From the NCBI RefSeq assembly GCF_002024805.1, contig NZ_CP014337.1:1550001-1614000 (forward strand): a stretch of DNA of 64,000 bases, written 5' to 3'. Below, piece by piece: positions 31,834 through 40,482 of this stretch. The number at the start of each line of letters is the position of its first letter. Within the stretch, counting starts at the first letter, position 1. The position numbers and the translations under genes are program-made. The notes below the pieces were generated by a model that was not told where the DNA came from, ran no database searches, and saw only the letters and a list, made by a program, of their open reading frames with translations. Origin of the DNA: Elizabethkingia bruuniana (GTDB lineage: Bacteria; Bacteroidota; Bacteroidia; Flavobacteriales; Weeksellaceae).

Positions 31834-34809
31834 CTAGAATTTTAAGTTAAACCCAACACCAAACCATCTGCTGGAAGGATCCTGAATGTCATTAGATGAA
31901 TTTGCATTTCGGCCTGAACCAATACCAGTTCCTCCAATTTTATAATCAGGGTCTGAATAAAGGTTTTTAGATTTCTTCCACATCGCCAGATTGTATCCGG
32001 ATAAGTTTACTGTAAGTCCTTTTACAAAGCCTTTAGGATTTAGTATGGAGGTGAAATCATATTCTAACACTACAGAGCGAAGTTTTATGAATGATCTGTC
32101 GAAGACGTTCGCATATTCCTTGCTCTCGCTTTCAGTTACCATTGCACGGTATGGATAGTTCTGTGCCCAATCCTGGAAGCTTATTGCTTTTGTATGTGGT
32201 GTATAAGTATTAGTTGTCGGATTGTAATTAACTCCGTTTGGTACAAATGTGTATTTACCCTGGTCGTATTCTGCATCTCTGTATTGTACAGAGTTTGGAT
32301 GCTTACCACCCCACCACATTTTCTCAACAACTACAGATTCCATTACCCCACCAAAGCTACCATCAATACCTACAGTTAAGCTAAGATTCTTATATCTGAA
32401 GGTGTTGGTGAAACCAAATGTCCAGTCCGGATTAAAATGTCCAAGATAAGAAGGAGCATCTGCTCTTGTAGGAAGACCTGTATTGGCATCTAAAATAAGC
32501 GCTCCGTTTGCATTCTTTTTCCAGGTATAACCATAGAAACTATCAGTACGTTCGTTAAGTTTTATATTATTATAATTGTCTCGTCCCTGATAGATTTCAG
32601 TGATCTTCTGAACCGACTTGCTCCAGTTAAGTAAAGACTTCCACTGGAAATTTCTATTCTTAATAGGTACAAGGTTTAGGGATATATCTACACCATTTGT
32701 GGTATATTTATTTCCGTTTACCACTTCTGTAGCAAAACCAGATGTCTGTGAGCCCGGGAATCTCAGAATATTATTATAATCCAGTGTATTGTAATAAGCT
32801 ACATCCAAACTAATTCTGTTATTCAGCATACCGATATTTAAACCAGCTTCATAAGATCTTGTTTTCTCAGGACCTATGTTTCCTTCTTTGTTTAGTACTG
32901 ATGGATAAGTGTAGTAAGGATTTCCATTAAAGGTATTACCACCATTGTTAAGGTAATAATTACGAATAGCATAAGGATCAAAATCATATGCAATCTGTGC
33001 CCAAGAACCATAAAGTTTTACAATATCGAATGCTTTTGGCATTGGGATTATATTATTCAGCAGCAAACTGAAGGATGCAGACGGATAGAAATAAGATCTG
33101 TTGCTTTTTGGTAATGTAGAAGACCAGTCATTTCTTCCTGAAACATTCACAAATAAAGTTTTATAGAACTCTAAATCCACAGTACCATAAGCACTATAAA
33201 TTAATTTCTCGTTGATATTATAGTCACGGGTTAAAGGCTTTATCGAGTTATCGAAAGAATATATTCCGGGAACTTTTAATCCGTCTACAGATGTTATGTC
33301 ATCTTTATACTTATAGTAGAATCCTGATCCTCCGGCATTAACTGTTAAGTTAATATTGTCTGTAATAGCCTTGTTATAGGTAGCAAGGACATCGTAGTTC
33401 AGGTTTATAGTTTTAGAATTTGTTACTCTGTAACGGCCATTTCTTGGAGCATCATAATTAAAATAAGAATATGGACTCTTTAATTCGTTTTTAGTATCAT
33501 TTTCTACATAGGAAATTTTACCTTTCACTGTGAATTCATCAGATGCTTCATAGGTCAATCCTGTCTGGGCGCTATAGACATCAGTAGCAACACTGTTTTT
33601 AAAGTTTTTAGCACCAAACCAAGGGTTATTATACCATGCGTAGTTCCAGTTTGCTTGTTGATAACCCTCTCTTCCTTTTACCCAAAGGTTATTTTTCAGG
33701 TCTCTACCATCTACGTCACCGCCCATCCAGATAAGTATAGTATACATATGCCCGCTCGGGTCATAGTTATAGTTAGGCATACTTGGTGTAGTTGTTCTGT
33801 TATAAGCCAATTTTGTATTAAAACTTAACTTATCTGTGATGTATGTATTACTGGAGAAGTTAGCTCCGTATTTTCTAAGATAAGACTCAGGAATTCTGTC
33901 ATCAAAATTCATGAAGTTTCCGGAAAGTCTGTAAGTGTCTTTATTATGTTTATAATTAACTGCGAAGTTTGTATTATTAATAAACGAAGGCGTCAAAAAT
34001 GTATTCAGGTTATCATGGTAAGTCCAGTCTGTAGGTACTCTTTCGTATCTTGATTTATCATTATACGGAGTATTGGTTACATTACCATACCACGGAATTA
34101 CCTGGCCAGTTTGTTTATCCAGTATTGGGCTGTTCCACTGAGCAAGCTTTCTTCCGGGAACAAATTTTGGTCCCCAGATCATATCTCCGTCATTGATACC
34201 CCCATCGGCACCATCCCAGAACTCATATTTACCGTGAGAACCGTTTCCGTATTCTGTTTGTGTTTTTGGAAGGTTTGTAAAACCAGCTGTAAACATAGTG
34301 TTCTGACCAAATTCAACTGTAAATCCACTTTTCTTAGCGCTTTTGGTGGTTACCAGAATGGCACCATATCTACCTCTGGAGCCGTATAATGCAGATGCCG
34401 TAGCTCCTTTTAGTACGTTAATGTTCTCGATGTTAGAAGGATCCAGTGCCTGGAATGTTTTGTCGTCTACAATAACGCCATCTATTACAATAATAACGTT
34501 AGAGTTTCCGCGCAATGTAAAAGTTGGTTTTTGCTGCATTCCCGGAGGGTTGGAGACATTAAGCCCGGCAACCTGTCCTGCAAAAAGATTTCCTACGCTT
34601 GGTGTGGTTACAGTTTCGAATTGTTTGGTATTGATTTCCTGAGTGGAATAACCAATTTTCTTTGCTTTTTTACCAATTCCCAAGGCGGTAATTACAACTC
34701 CATCAATGTTCTTCTCTTTCTGTTTCAGTGTATCTTTTTTACTAACTTCCTGTGCGTAAGGCAGAAAAGGTAATAATACAACTGAAGCAGATAATAATAC
34801 TCGTTTCAT
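31834..34809 (-). CDS. SusC/RagA-type TonB-dependent receptor, short N-terminus
   Basis: The 991-aa protein has a signal peptide (1-19), then directly the plug domain (IDGVVITALGIGKKAKKIGY, LRGNSNVIIVIDGVIVD, LKGATASALYGSRGRYGAI) and a 22-strand barrel ending RWFGVGFNLKF. The N-terminal carboxypeptidase-regulatory-like domain found in most SusC proteins is absent, with only a short DTLKQKEKNID stretch before the plug. It imports a substrate captured by the SusD partner, powered by TonB. The region 34810-35140 upstream has TACTTTTG (34822-34829, minus) as a possible -7 box and otherwise nothing recognised. Confidence 0.93.
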   Translation of the reverse strand: MKRVLLSASVVLLPFLPYAQEVSKKDTLKQKEKNIDGVVITALGIGKKAKKIGYSTQEINTKQFETVTTPSVGNLFAGQVAGLNVSNPPGMQQKPTFTLRGNSNVIIVIDGVIVDDKTFQALDPSNIENINVLKGATASALYGSRGRYGAILVTTKSAKKSGFTVEFGQNTMFTAGFTNLPKTQTEYGNGSHGKYEFWDGADGGINDGDMIWGPKFVPGRKLAQWNSPILDKQTGQVIPWYGNVTNTPYNDKSRYERVPTDWTYHDNLNTFLTPSFINNTNFAVNYKHNKDTYRLSGNFMNFDDRIPESYLRKYGANFSSNTYITDKLSFNTKLAYNRTTTPSMPNYNYDPSGHMYTILIWMGGDVDGRDLKNNLWVKGREGYQQANWNYAWYNNPWFGAKNFKNSVATDVYSAQTGLTYEASDEFTVKGKISYVENDTKNELKSPYSYFNYDAPRNGRYRVTNSKTINLNYDVLATYNKAITDNINLTVNAGGSGFYYKYKDDITSVDGLKVPGIYSFDNSIKPLTRDYNINEKLIYSAYGTVDLEFYKTLFVNVSGRNDWSSTLPKSNRSYFYPSASFSLLLNNIIPMPKAFDIVKLYGSWAQIAYDFDPYAIRNYYLNNGGNTFNGNPYYTYPSVLNKEGNIGPEKTRSYEAGLNIGMLNNRISLDVAYYNTLDYNNILRFPGSQTSGFATEVVNGNKYTTNGVDISLNLVPIKNRNFQWKSLLNWSKSVQKITEIYQGRDNYNNIKLNERTDSFYGYTWKKNANGALILDANTGLPTRADAPSYLGHFNPDWTFGFTNTFRYKNLSLTVGIDGSFGGVMESVVVEKMWWGGKHPNSVQYRDAEYDQGKYTFVPNGVNYNPTTNTYTPHTKAISFQDWAQNYPYRAMVTESESKEYANVFDRSFIKLRSVVLEYDFTSILNPKGFVKGLTVNLSGYNLAMWKKSKNLYSDPDYKIGGTGIGSGRNANSSNDIQDPSSRWFGVGFNLKF

Positions 34810-35140
34810 TCAGTTTTTTTGCAAAAGTATCCCTCGTATTTTAAGTTAATATTAACACCTGTTTAGCATTTCATTAACTTTATATTTGGAAAATAGTGCA
34901 AAAACAAAGGTTTATAAAATATAAAATATCCTACTCTCTATATATTAAATTTCATTAAAACAGTATCAATTGATCTAATTTTCGGAGACGAAAGAATCAT
35001 AATAATACTATAATTATCTTTTTTCTGGATTTGCAAATGCCTGATTTCCTTTCTATGTGCTGATTAAAAATGCAGGCTTTATTATAATAGTTTGTATTTC
35101 GATATTTATGAGTAATTTTACCTCCCTTTATTTGTAACGA

Positions 35141-35626
35141 ATGAAACAAGATTTAAACATTCACTTTGAAGTTTATAAAAACATATCGGAATTAGACGAT
35201 ATCGAAAAGAAGCTATTCGAAACAGCTTCTGAAATCCGTAAAACAGCTTATGCTCCCTACTCGGAGTTTTTTGTAGGATGTGCAATCCTTCTTGAAAACG
35301 GCGAAATTATTGTTGGTAATAATCAGGAAAATGCAGCTTATCCTTCAGGATTATGTGCGGAAAGAACTGCTATATACTGGCTGGCAGCAAACCATCCCGG
35401 ACTTGAAATTAAAAAAATATTTGTAGTTGGCGGCCCAAAAAATGAGGCAGCTGATAATAATATTCCAATTCCACCATGTGGTTCATGCAGACAATCTATA
35501 TTAGAATATGAGAGTAAACAAAGCTCCCCTATTGAAATTTATTTTGCGTCTACACAGGGAAAAACTGTTAAATGCTACAGTGTAAAAGATTTACTTCCTT
35601 TTTCCTTCGACAAAAACTATCTATAA
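35141..35626 (+). CDS. cdd: cytidine deaminase
   Basis: The 161-aa zinc enzyme of the nucleoside deaminase fold has zinc-binding and proton-shuttle residues Cys72 and Glu74 in LCAERTAIYW and Cys113/Cys116 in PPCGSCRQS. NAAYPSGLCAE is the substrate-pocket signature. It converts cytidine and deoxycytidine to uridine forms for salvage. It stops 24 bp before the transcription start region of the cobalamin riboswitch and is divergent from the SusC gene. Confidence 0.93.
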   Translation: MKQDLNIHFEVYKNISELDDIEKKLFETASEIRKTAYAPYSEFFVGCAILLENGEIIVGNNQENAAYPSGLCAERTAIYWLAANHPGLEIKKIFVVGGPKNEAADNNIPIPPCGSCRQSILEYESKQSSPIEIYFASTQGKTVKCYSVKDLLPFSFDKNYL

Positions 35627-35632
35627 CTTTCT

Positions 35633-35640
35633 TATATTTG
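35633..35640 (+). promoter_or_regulatory. -7 box before cobalamin riboswitch
   Basis: TATATTTG matches TAnnTTTG exactly and predicts a start near 35647, directly at the 5' edge of the riboswitch. The -33 region (TTC) is imperfect. Confidence 0.6.
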
Positions 35641-35649
35641 CAAAAATTT

Positions 35650-35797
35650 CAGGTTCGGCATTGTCCGATGAAAAGGGAATCTGGTGCAACACCAGAGCTG
35701 TCCCCGCAACTGTAGATCACTGAAGTATTTCTGTACAAAGCCACTGTAATTACGGGAAGGCACAGAAATGTGAAAGCCAGGAGACCTGCCTGAAACT
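35650..35797 (+). ncRNA. cobalamin (B12) riboswitch
   Basis: Conserved blocks in order: GGTTCGGCA...AAAGGGAATCTGGTGCAA, ACCAGAGCTGTCCCCGCAAC at 35691-35710, and the B12-box-like GCCAGGAGACCTGCC at 35776-35790. It lies 112 bp before a BtuB-like receptor gene. A weak hairpin CCCT...AGGG before TTGTTTATTC (about 35847-35875) could be the expression platform; CGGAGG near 35820 and TTTCTCCG near 35876 could also pair. Confidence 0.92.
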
Positions 35798-35909
35798 ATA
35801 ATTATTAATTAACAACTTTCGGAGGAAAAGCTTGAATTATAATCTGCCCTAGATACTCAGGGTTGTTTATTCTTATTTCTCCGGATACAGTATTAGCTAA
35901 ATTTTATTC

Positions 35910-37820
35910 ATGAATAAAAAACTATTTGTAATCGGAGCACTCCTTATTGTTGGTTCCGGATTATACGCTCAGGAAGAAAAAAGTGGTCAGATTGAAGAAG
36001 TAACTATTGCTTCTAAAACCCCGCAAAAACTTTATAAAACGGGCAAAAATGTCACCCTTATTTCAGCTAAAGACCTGGAAAAGTATAAAGGACAAAACCT
36101 CAGTGATGTATTGGACCAGGTTGCCGGTTTCCAGATTACAGGTAATTTCAACAATGCTACTGAACCTAAACTAATGAAGATTAGAGGCGGGAAAAGTGCT
36201 AATGTAGTTATATTATTAGATGGTGTTCCGTTAAGAGATGTTACAGGGAATGATTATACTGCAGCAGATCTTCGTTTACTGGCTCTGGAAAGTGTTGAAA
36301 GTATTGAGGTCCTGAATGGCGCTTCTTCTGTATTATATGGATCTAATGCTACTGTATCGGTAATCAATGTAAAAACAAAGAAAGCATCACAAAAAGCTAT
36401 TGAAGGAGCTCTTACTGCAAGAGCAGGTTCTTATGATACATATGCACAGGATGCAGCATTAAGAGGAAAGATTGATAAATTTAATTATCAGGTTAATGCC
36501 TTCAATGAAAAATCTCAAGGATTATCTTCTGCTAAAGGCGATAGTACTTTTGATAAAGATGGTTGGGAAAAGCAAAATCTTTCTGCTGGTGTAGGTTACT
36601 CAGGGAATAATTTTGATGTTAACATCAATAGTGGCTGGAATCACAATCTTTATTTATACGATACAGGAGCTTTTGCTGATGGCCAAAACCGTGGAAATGA
36701 TAAACAGTTCTATGTAGGAGGTAATGCTAATTACAGATATAACAATGGTAAGATTGTATTCAATACCCGTTATACAGATGTAGACAGATTAGGACAAAGT
36801 ATGAAAGGCTCTTCTTATCAGGATCAGTTCTCTTACAATGGTAAAAACTTTATTGCAGAACTTTATAATAATTATAAAGTAAATGATTATTTCAACTTTA
36901 CAGTTGGAGTACAGTATGAAGACCAGAAGATGAGTTCAAAATCTCTTCCATTTGGTAAAGAAAACATGGAGGAAGTACTGAAAAGTGGTGATACGAAGCT
37001 TCATAGTTTTGATGCCTATGCCAACTTTAATGCAAACTATAAAGGTTTTAACTTGGATGCAGGCGCCAGAATGACTGATAACTCTAAATTTGGAAATCAC
37101 TGGGTTTATAGTGTAAATCCTTATTACATAAAAGAATTCAGCGATACTTATTTTAAGATTGGTTATTCCTTCGCTACAGCATTTATTGCACCTACCCTAT
37201 ATCAAAATTACGGATCACTTCCTTGGACTTTACCAAACCCTGATCTAAAACCAGAAAGAAACCAGTCTCATGAAATTGATTTAAGTTTTGGTAAAAAAGA
37301 CAGAAGTTTAAACTTTAATGTAAGCCTATTCCAGAGAAAAGAAAAAGATGCTTTCGCTTATGTATCTAATCCTGATTATACGGGAAGCTTCCAGAATATA
37401 GACGAGAATAAAGTAAAAGGATTTGAAATTGGATTCGACTATCAGATCATTGATATGGTTAAATTTGGAGGGAACTATAGCTTTGTAGAAAAAGATAAAG
37501 AAGCAACAATGCTACGCCAGCCAAAACAAAGGGTTAACTCTTATGTAGAGGTGAAGCCTTTTGCATCAACAAGAATTACAGTTTCTCACCAGTTTGTAGG
37601 TAAGAGAAATGATGCATACTATGATTCTGTCTCATTTAGTACCAAAAATGTTAAAGTAGCAGATTTTAATTTGTTCAACCTGAATATCAATCAGAAGATC
37701 GTACGTAATATTGATGCTTATCTTAACATCGGTAATATTTTCAATAAAGATTATGTAGATGTAATCGGTTATACAACCAAGAACAGAAATTATACGTTAG
37801 GAGTCTCTTATAGATTCTAA
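35910..37820 (+). CDS. btuB: BtuB-like TonB-dependent cobalamin receptor
   Basis: The 636-aa outer-membrane receptor has a signal peptide (1-20, ending GLYAQ), TonB-box region and plug (IEEVTIASKTPQKLYKTGKN, MKIRGGKSANVVILLDGVPL, ESIEVLNGASSVLYGSNATVSVI), then a beta-barrel ending in NYTLGVSYRF with the usual C-terminal Phe. Size is as for BtuB (about 600 aa) and much smaller than SusC. The cobalamin riboswitch in its leader gives the substrate: it should be shut off when B12 is plentiful. No B12 ABC transporter genes follow. Confidence 0.9.
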   Translation: MNKKLFVIGALLIVGSGLYAQEEKSGQIEEVTIASKTPQKLYKTGKNVTLISAKDLEKYKGQNLSDVLDQVAGFQITGNFNNATEPKLMKIRGGKSANVVILLDGVPLRDVTGNDYTAADLRLLALESVESIEVLNGASSVLYGSNATVSVINVKTKKASQKAIEGALTARAGSYDTYAQDAALRGKIDKFNYQVNAFNEKSQGLSSAKGDSTFDKDGWEKQNLSAGVGYSGNNFDVNINSGWNHNLYLYDTGAFADGQNRGNDKQFYVGGNANYRYNNGKIVFNTRYTDVDRLGQSMKGSSYQDQFSYNGKNFIAELYNNYKVNDYFNFTVGVQYEDQKMSSKSLPFGKENMEEVLKSGDTKLHSFDAYANFNANYKGFNLDAGARMTDNSKFGNHWVYSVNPYYIKEFSDTYFKIGYSFATAFIAPTLYQNYGSLPWTLPNPDLKPERNQSHEIDLSFGKKDRSLNFNVSLFQRKEKDAFAYVSNPDYTGSFQNIDENKVKGFEIGFDYQIIDMVKFGGNYSFVEKDKEATMLRQPKQRVNSYVEVKPFASTRITVSHQFVGKRNDAYYDSVSFSTKNVKVADFNLFNLNINQKIVRNIDAYLNIGNIFNKDYVDVIGYTTKNRNYTLGVSYRF

Positions 37821-37846
37821 TAAAAGATACCAAATCATCTATCCTC

Positions 37847-37882
37847 GGCCGTGTATAAGTTCGCTTATCACGGCCCTTTTTA
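37847..37882 (+). terminator. btuB terminator
   Basis: GGCCGTG-t-ATAAG pairs with CTTAT-CACGGCC (37847-37875) across a TTCG tetraloop, with one bulged base, then CTTTTTATAA. Confidence 0.88.
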
Positions 37883-38875
37883 TAACTGTATATTGTGATC
37901 GTTATTATTAGGAGCAGATGAAGTTTGCAGAAACTGTTGCTGTTCTATTTGTGCCGCCAGCTCGTCTCCTATCTTTTTGTCCATTTTCACTTTTTTAATT
38001 GCCAGATTAAGCTCGTTACCAAACAAAATAAGAATGATGTTAAGGTTTACCCAGATCATGACCAAGATTATGGAACCAATAGAACCATATAAGAAGTTAT
38101 AACGGGCGATATCCCGTACATAAAAGGCAAAGACATAAGTAATAAAGCCAAATAGCAAAGTGCTGAAAATAGCACCAGGAATTGCTTCTCTGAATCTTTT
38201 AATTTTAAGGCAGCCTACCCAGTAAAATAAAGCCAGCAAGATAAAATAAAACAGAGGAAAGGAAATAAAACTGATGATCTTAGTTAGATTATTGACCAAC
38301 CAGGAAATACTGTTTACCGGATTAAAAAGCTTCATTACAACCTCTGCGTAATAAATTCCCAGAAGAGACAAAACGGTAATACTTACAAAAGCAATTGTAA
38401 TAAGCAGTGCAATTCCATAGTTTCTGAAAAAAGTACGCTTTACATCTGTATTCAGATTAAAACCCATAATCAGCGCATGTGTTCCGTTTGTGCCAAATAT
38501 TAAAGCTAGTATAATGGTTACAAAGTTACTGATACCTTTAAGGTTAGGAATAAGTGTGTCTTGGAGATATTCTGTAACATAAACTTTTATATCAGCCGGT
38601 AATATATTGGCCAACATCACATCGAATATATAAAACTGGAGCTTATCGTAATGTGGCAGATATGGAAGAATTGAAAGCAGAAATAATAAAAAAGGAAAAA
38701 GACTTAGAAAAAAAGCCCATGATATTGCTGCAGCTTGCCTGATAACAGGATTTTTAAAAATTCCTTCCCCATAGATTTCAAACATTTTCAACAGCGAAAT
38801 GCCCAACATAGGCAGGTGTATGCTATCGAGAAAATCACGAAATCTAATGATTAATTGAGGCGTTTTTAAAGGCAT
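37880..38875 (-). CDS. YihY/BrkB family inner-membrane protein
   Basis: The 331-aa protein has six hydrophobic helices and the family segments RQAAAISWAFFLSLFPFLLF near 44-63, GTNGTHALIMGFN and YGSIGSIILVMIWVNLNIIL. Once called RNase BN, the family is now regarded as membrane proteins of unclear role. The polar C-terminal tail (AAQIEQQQFLQTSSAPNNN) is cytoplasmic. The start is divergent from rlmH with -7 boxes that face each other across 14 bp. Confidence 0.85.
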   Translation of the reverse strand: MPLKTPQLIIRFRDFLDSIHLPMLGISLLKMFEIYGEGIFKNPVIRQAAAISWAFFLSLFPFLLFLLSILPYLPHYDKLQFYIFDVMLANILPADIKVYVTEYLQDTLIPNLKGISNFVTIILALIFGTNGTHALIMGFNLNTDVKRTFFRNYGIALLITIAFVSITVLSLLGIYYAEVVMKLFNPVNSISWLVNNLTKIISFISFPLFYFILLALFYWVGCLKIKRFREAIPGAIFSTLLFGFITYVFAFYVRDIARYNFLYGSIGSIILVMIWVNLNIILILFGNELNLAIKKVKMDKKIGDELAAQIEQQQFLQTSSAPNNNDHNIQL

Positions 38876-38880
38876 TCATC

Positions 38881-38902
38881 TATATTTGCAAAAGCAAAGA
38901 TA
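38881..38902. promoter_or_regulatory. overlapping divergent -7 boxes (rlmH and brkB-like)
   Basis: TATATTTG at 38881-38888 points to rlmH (ATG 38908); TATCTTTG on the minus strand at 38895-38902 points to the BrkB-like gene (ATG 38875). The two promoters overlap, so polymerase at one should exclude the other. Confidence 0.5.
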
Positions 38903-38907
38903 CTAAA

Positions 38908-39381
38908 ATGCGTATAAGTTTAATATGTATTGGCAAAACGGATGATGCTGAAATTAAGAAACTCATTGCTTATTACATTCCGCGTCTTCCGAAACATTTC
39001 AATTTTGAATTCATTGAAATTCCTGACGTTAAAAATGCCAAAAACCTTACTGATATTCAGTTAAAGAAAGAAGAAGCTAAGTTATTTCTTAACTATCTGG
39101 ATAATACAGATACTGTTGTATTATTGGATGAAAAGGGAAAACAGTTTACATCCCGTGAATTTGCATCCAAAATAGATAACTGGATGAATATGTCTACCCG
39201 GCATCTTGCCTTCCTTGTAGGAGGTGCTTATGGATTTTCTGAAGAAATCTACATCAGGGCTCAGGAAAAAATTTCATTGTCAAAAATGACATTTACCCAT
39301 CAAATGATTCGTTTGTTCTTTGTAGAACAGATTTATCGTGCTTCTACAATTCTGCAAGGAAAACCTTATCATAATGATTAA
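38908..39381 (+). CDS. rlmH: 23S rRNA (pseudouridine1915-N3)-methyltransferase
   Basis: This 157-aa SPOUT-class methyltransferase begins MRISLICIGKTDDAEIKKLI and contains VVLLDEKGKQFTSREFA, LAFLVGGAYGFSEE (the SAM-binding trefoil knot glycines) and LSKMTFTHQMIRLFFVEQIYRA with the conserved terminal GKPYHND. All are diagnostic of RlmH, which methylates pseudouridine in helix 69 of 23S rRNA. Length is normal. Confidence 0.96.
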   Translation: MRISLICIGKTDDAEIKKLIAYYIPRLPKHFNFEFIEIPDVKNAKNLTDIQLKKEEAKLFLNYLDNTDTVVLLDEKGKQFTSREFASKIDNWMNMSTRHLAFLVGGAYGFSEEIYIRAQEKISLSKMTFTHQMIRLFFVEQIYRASTILQGKPYHND

Positions 39382-39403
39382 CAACCTGTAGGATATATAA
39401 ACT

Positions 39404-39436
39404 AAAAAGGTTCTTCAAAATGAAGAACCTTTTTTA
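39404..39436. terminator. bidirectional terminator rlmH / PAP2
   Basis: AAAAAGGTTCTTCA pairs perfectly with TGAAGAACCTTTTT (14 bp), A/T-rich tails on both sides. Confidence 0.88.
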
Positions 39437-39438
39437 TA

Positions 39439-39993
39439 TTATTTTTTGCTCACGTATCTCAGTGCCAGCGTAGAGAATAAACCTCCTAATAAGAAGCCCA
39501 TTAAAGCCCCAACAGCGACATCTCCCGGAAAATGAACTCCTAAATAGATTCTGCTGTAAGAAACTACTACTGCCCATAAAAAAAGCAAGTAAGGCAGGGA
39601 CTTATAATTTTTCCCGATAAGGAAACTTAGAAATGTAGCCAGGAAAAATGTAGTACTTGCATGTGCAGAGTAAAATCCATATTTTCCGCCACAGGTAACC
39701 AAACGCATATGATTAATAAGTTCCGGATCGTGACAAGGTCTTAGTCTCAGGAAACCGTATTTAAAAATATTGGCGATCTGATCGCTTGCTGTAATTCCGA
39801 CAGCTATAAAAAGAAGTATAAATAAAAAATTCTTTACAGAGTATTTCTTATAAACCAGAAACATTAATAAAAGATACAGAGGTATCCAAACTAATGGTTT
39901 GGTCATATAGATCCAAAAAGAATCAAACCCTGGTGATCCAAGACCATTTAGGTATAGTAACAGCTCTTTATCCGAATGAATAATTTCTTCCAT
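39439..39993 (-). CDS. PAP2 family phosphatase
   Basis: The 184-aa membrane protein carries the three PAP2 motifs in order: KxxxxxxRP-like YGFLRLRPCHDPE, SAHAST with catalytic His, and SRIYLGVHFPGDVAVGALMG with the second His and Asp. It dephosphorylates lipid phosphates such as undecaprenyl or phosphatidyl-glycerol phosphate at the membrane; which one is unclear. Its start is 3 bp from the stop of the TatA-like gene, so they form a pair. Confidence 0.88.
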   Translation of the reverse strand: MEEIIHSDKELLLYLNGLGSPGFDSFWIYMTKPLVWIPLYLLLMFLVYKKYSVKNFLFILLFIAVGITASDQIANIFKYGFLRLRPCHDPELINHMRLVTCGGKYGFYSAHASTTFFLATFLSFLIGKNYKSLPYLLFLWAVVVSYSRIYLGVHFPGDVAVGALMGFLLGGLFSTLALRYVSKK

Positions 39994-39996
39994 ATT

Positions 39997-40422
39997 CTAT
40001 CGGCTTACCGGACCAACATGTTCATCGCTTAAAGGATCAACTTTTTTCTCGGCTGAAGCTATTTGTTCGGTTTCTGTATGGGCTATTGTCTCTGTAGTTT
40101 TTTCCGGAGCCGGAGAAGAAGTATCAGCTGTATGCTGATCCATCGGATTTACAGAGTTTTTCATATCCTCTATTTGCTTTTGTACATCATTAAGCGGATT
40201 AATATCAGTAACGGTTTGCTTTACTTTATCAATCTCTTTTTTAATGTCTGAAATCGGATTATCAGCCTCCTTCATAATCTCCGTTTTAATATCCTCCATT
40301 GCACCTTTCATTTTACGGACACCTTGTCCTAATTCGCGTGCAATACTCGGTATTTTATCCGGTCCAAATAATACTACGATGACTAATGCCACCACTAACA
40401 TTTCTCCTATGCTAAGTTCCAT
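39997..40422 (-). CDS. twin-arginine translocase TatA/TatB family subunit
   Basis: The N-terminal helix MELSIGEMLVVALVIVVLFGPDKIP (F-G-P hinge) is followed by the amphipathic helix SIARELGQGVRKMKGAMEDIK, the Tat A/B signature. A further 85 residues form a charged, low-complexity tail. At 141 aa it is longer than a typical TatA (about 60-90 aa) and nearer TatB in size, but FGP rather than a TatB-specific N-terminal Glu pattern makes the subtype unclear. It helps export folded proteins. No tatC is present in the window. Confidence 0.85.
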   Translation of the reverse strand: MELSIGEMLVVALVIVVLFGPDKIPSIARELGQGVRKMKGAMEDIKTEIMKEADNPISDIKKEIDKVKQTVTDINPLNDVQKQIEDMKNSVNPMDQHTADTSSPAPEKTTETIAHTETEQIASAEKKVDPLSDEHVGPVSR

Positions 40423-40482
40423 GAATCAAAATTACAAAAGATATTCTTAACCTTGCTGTTTTTAAGTTTAATTTCAGCAATT

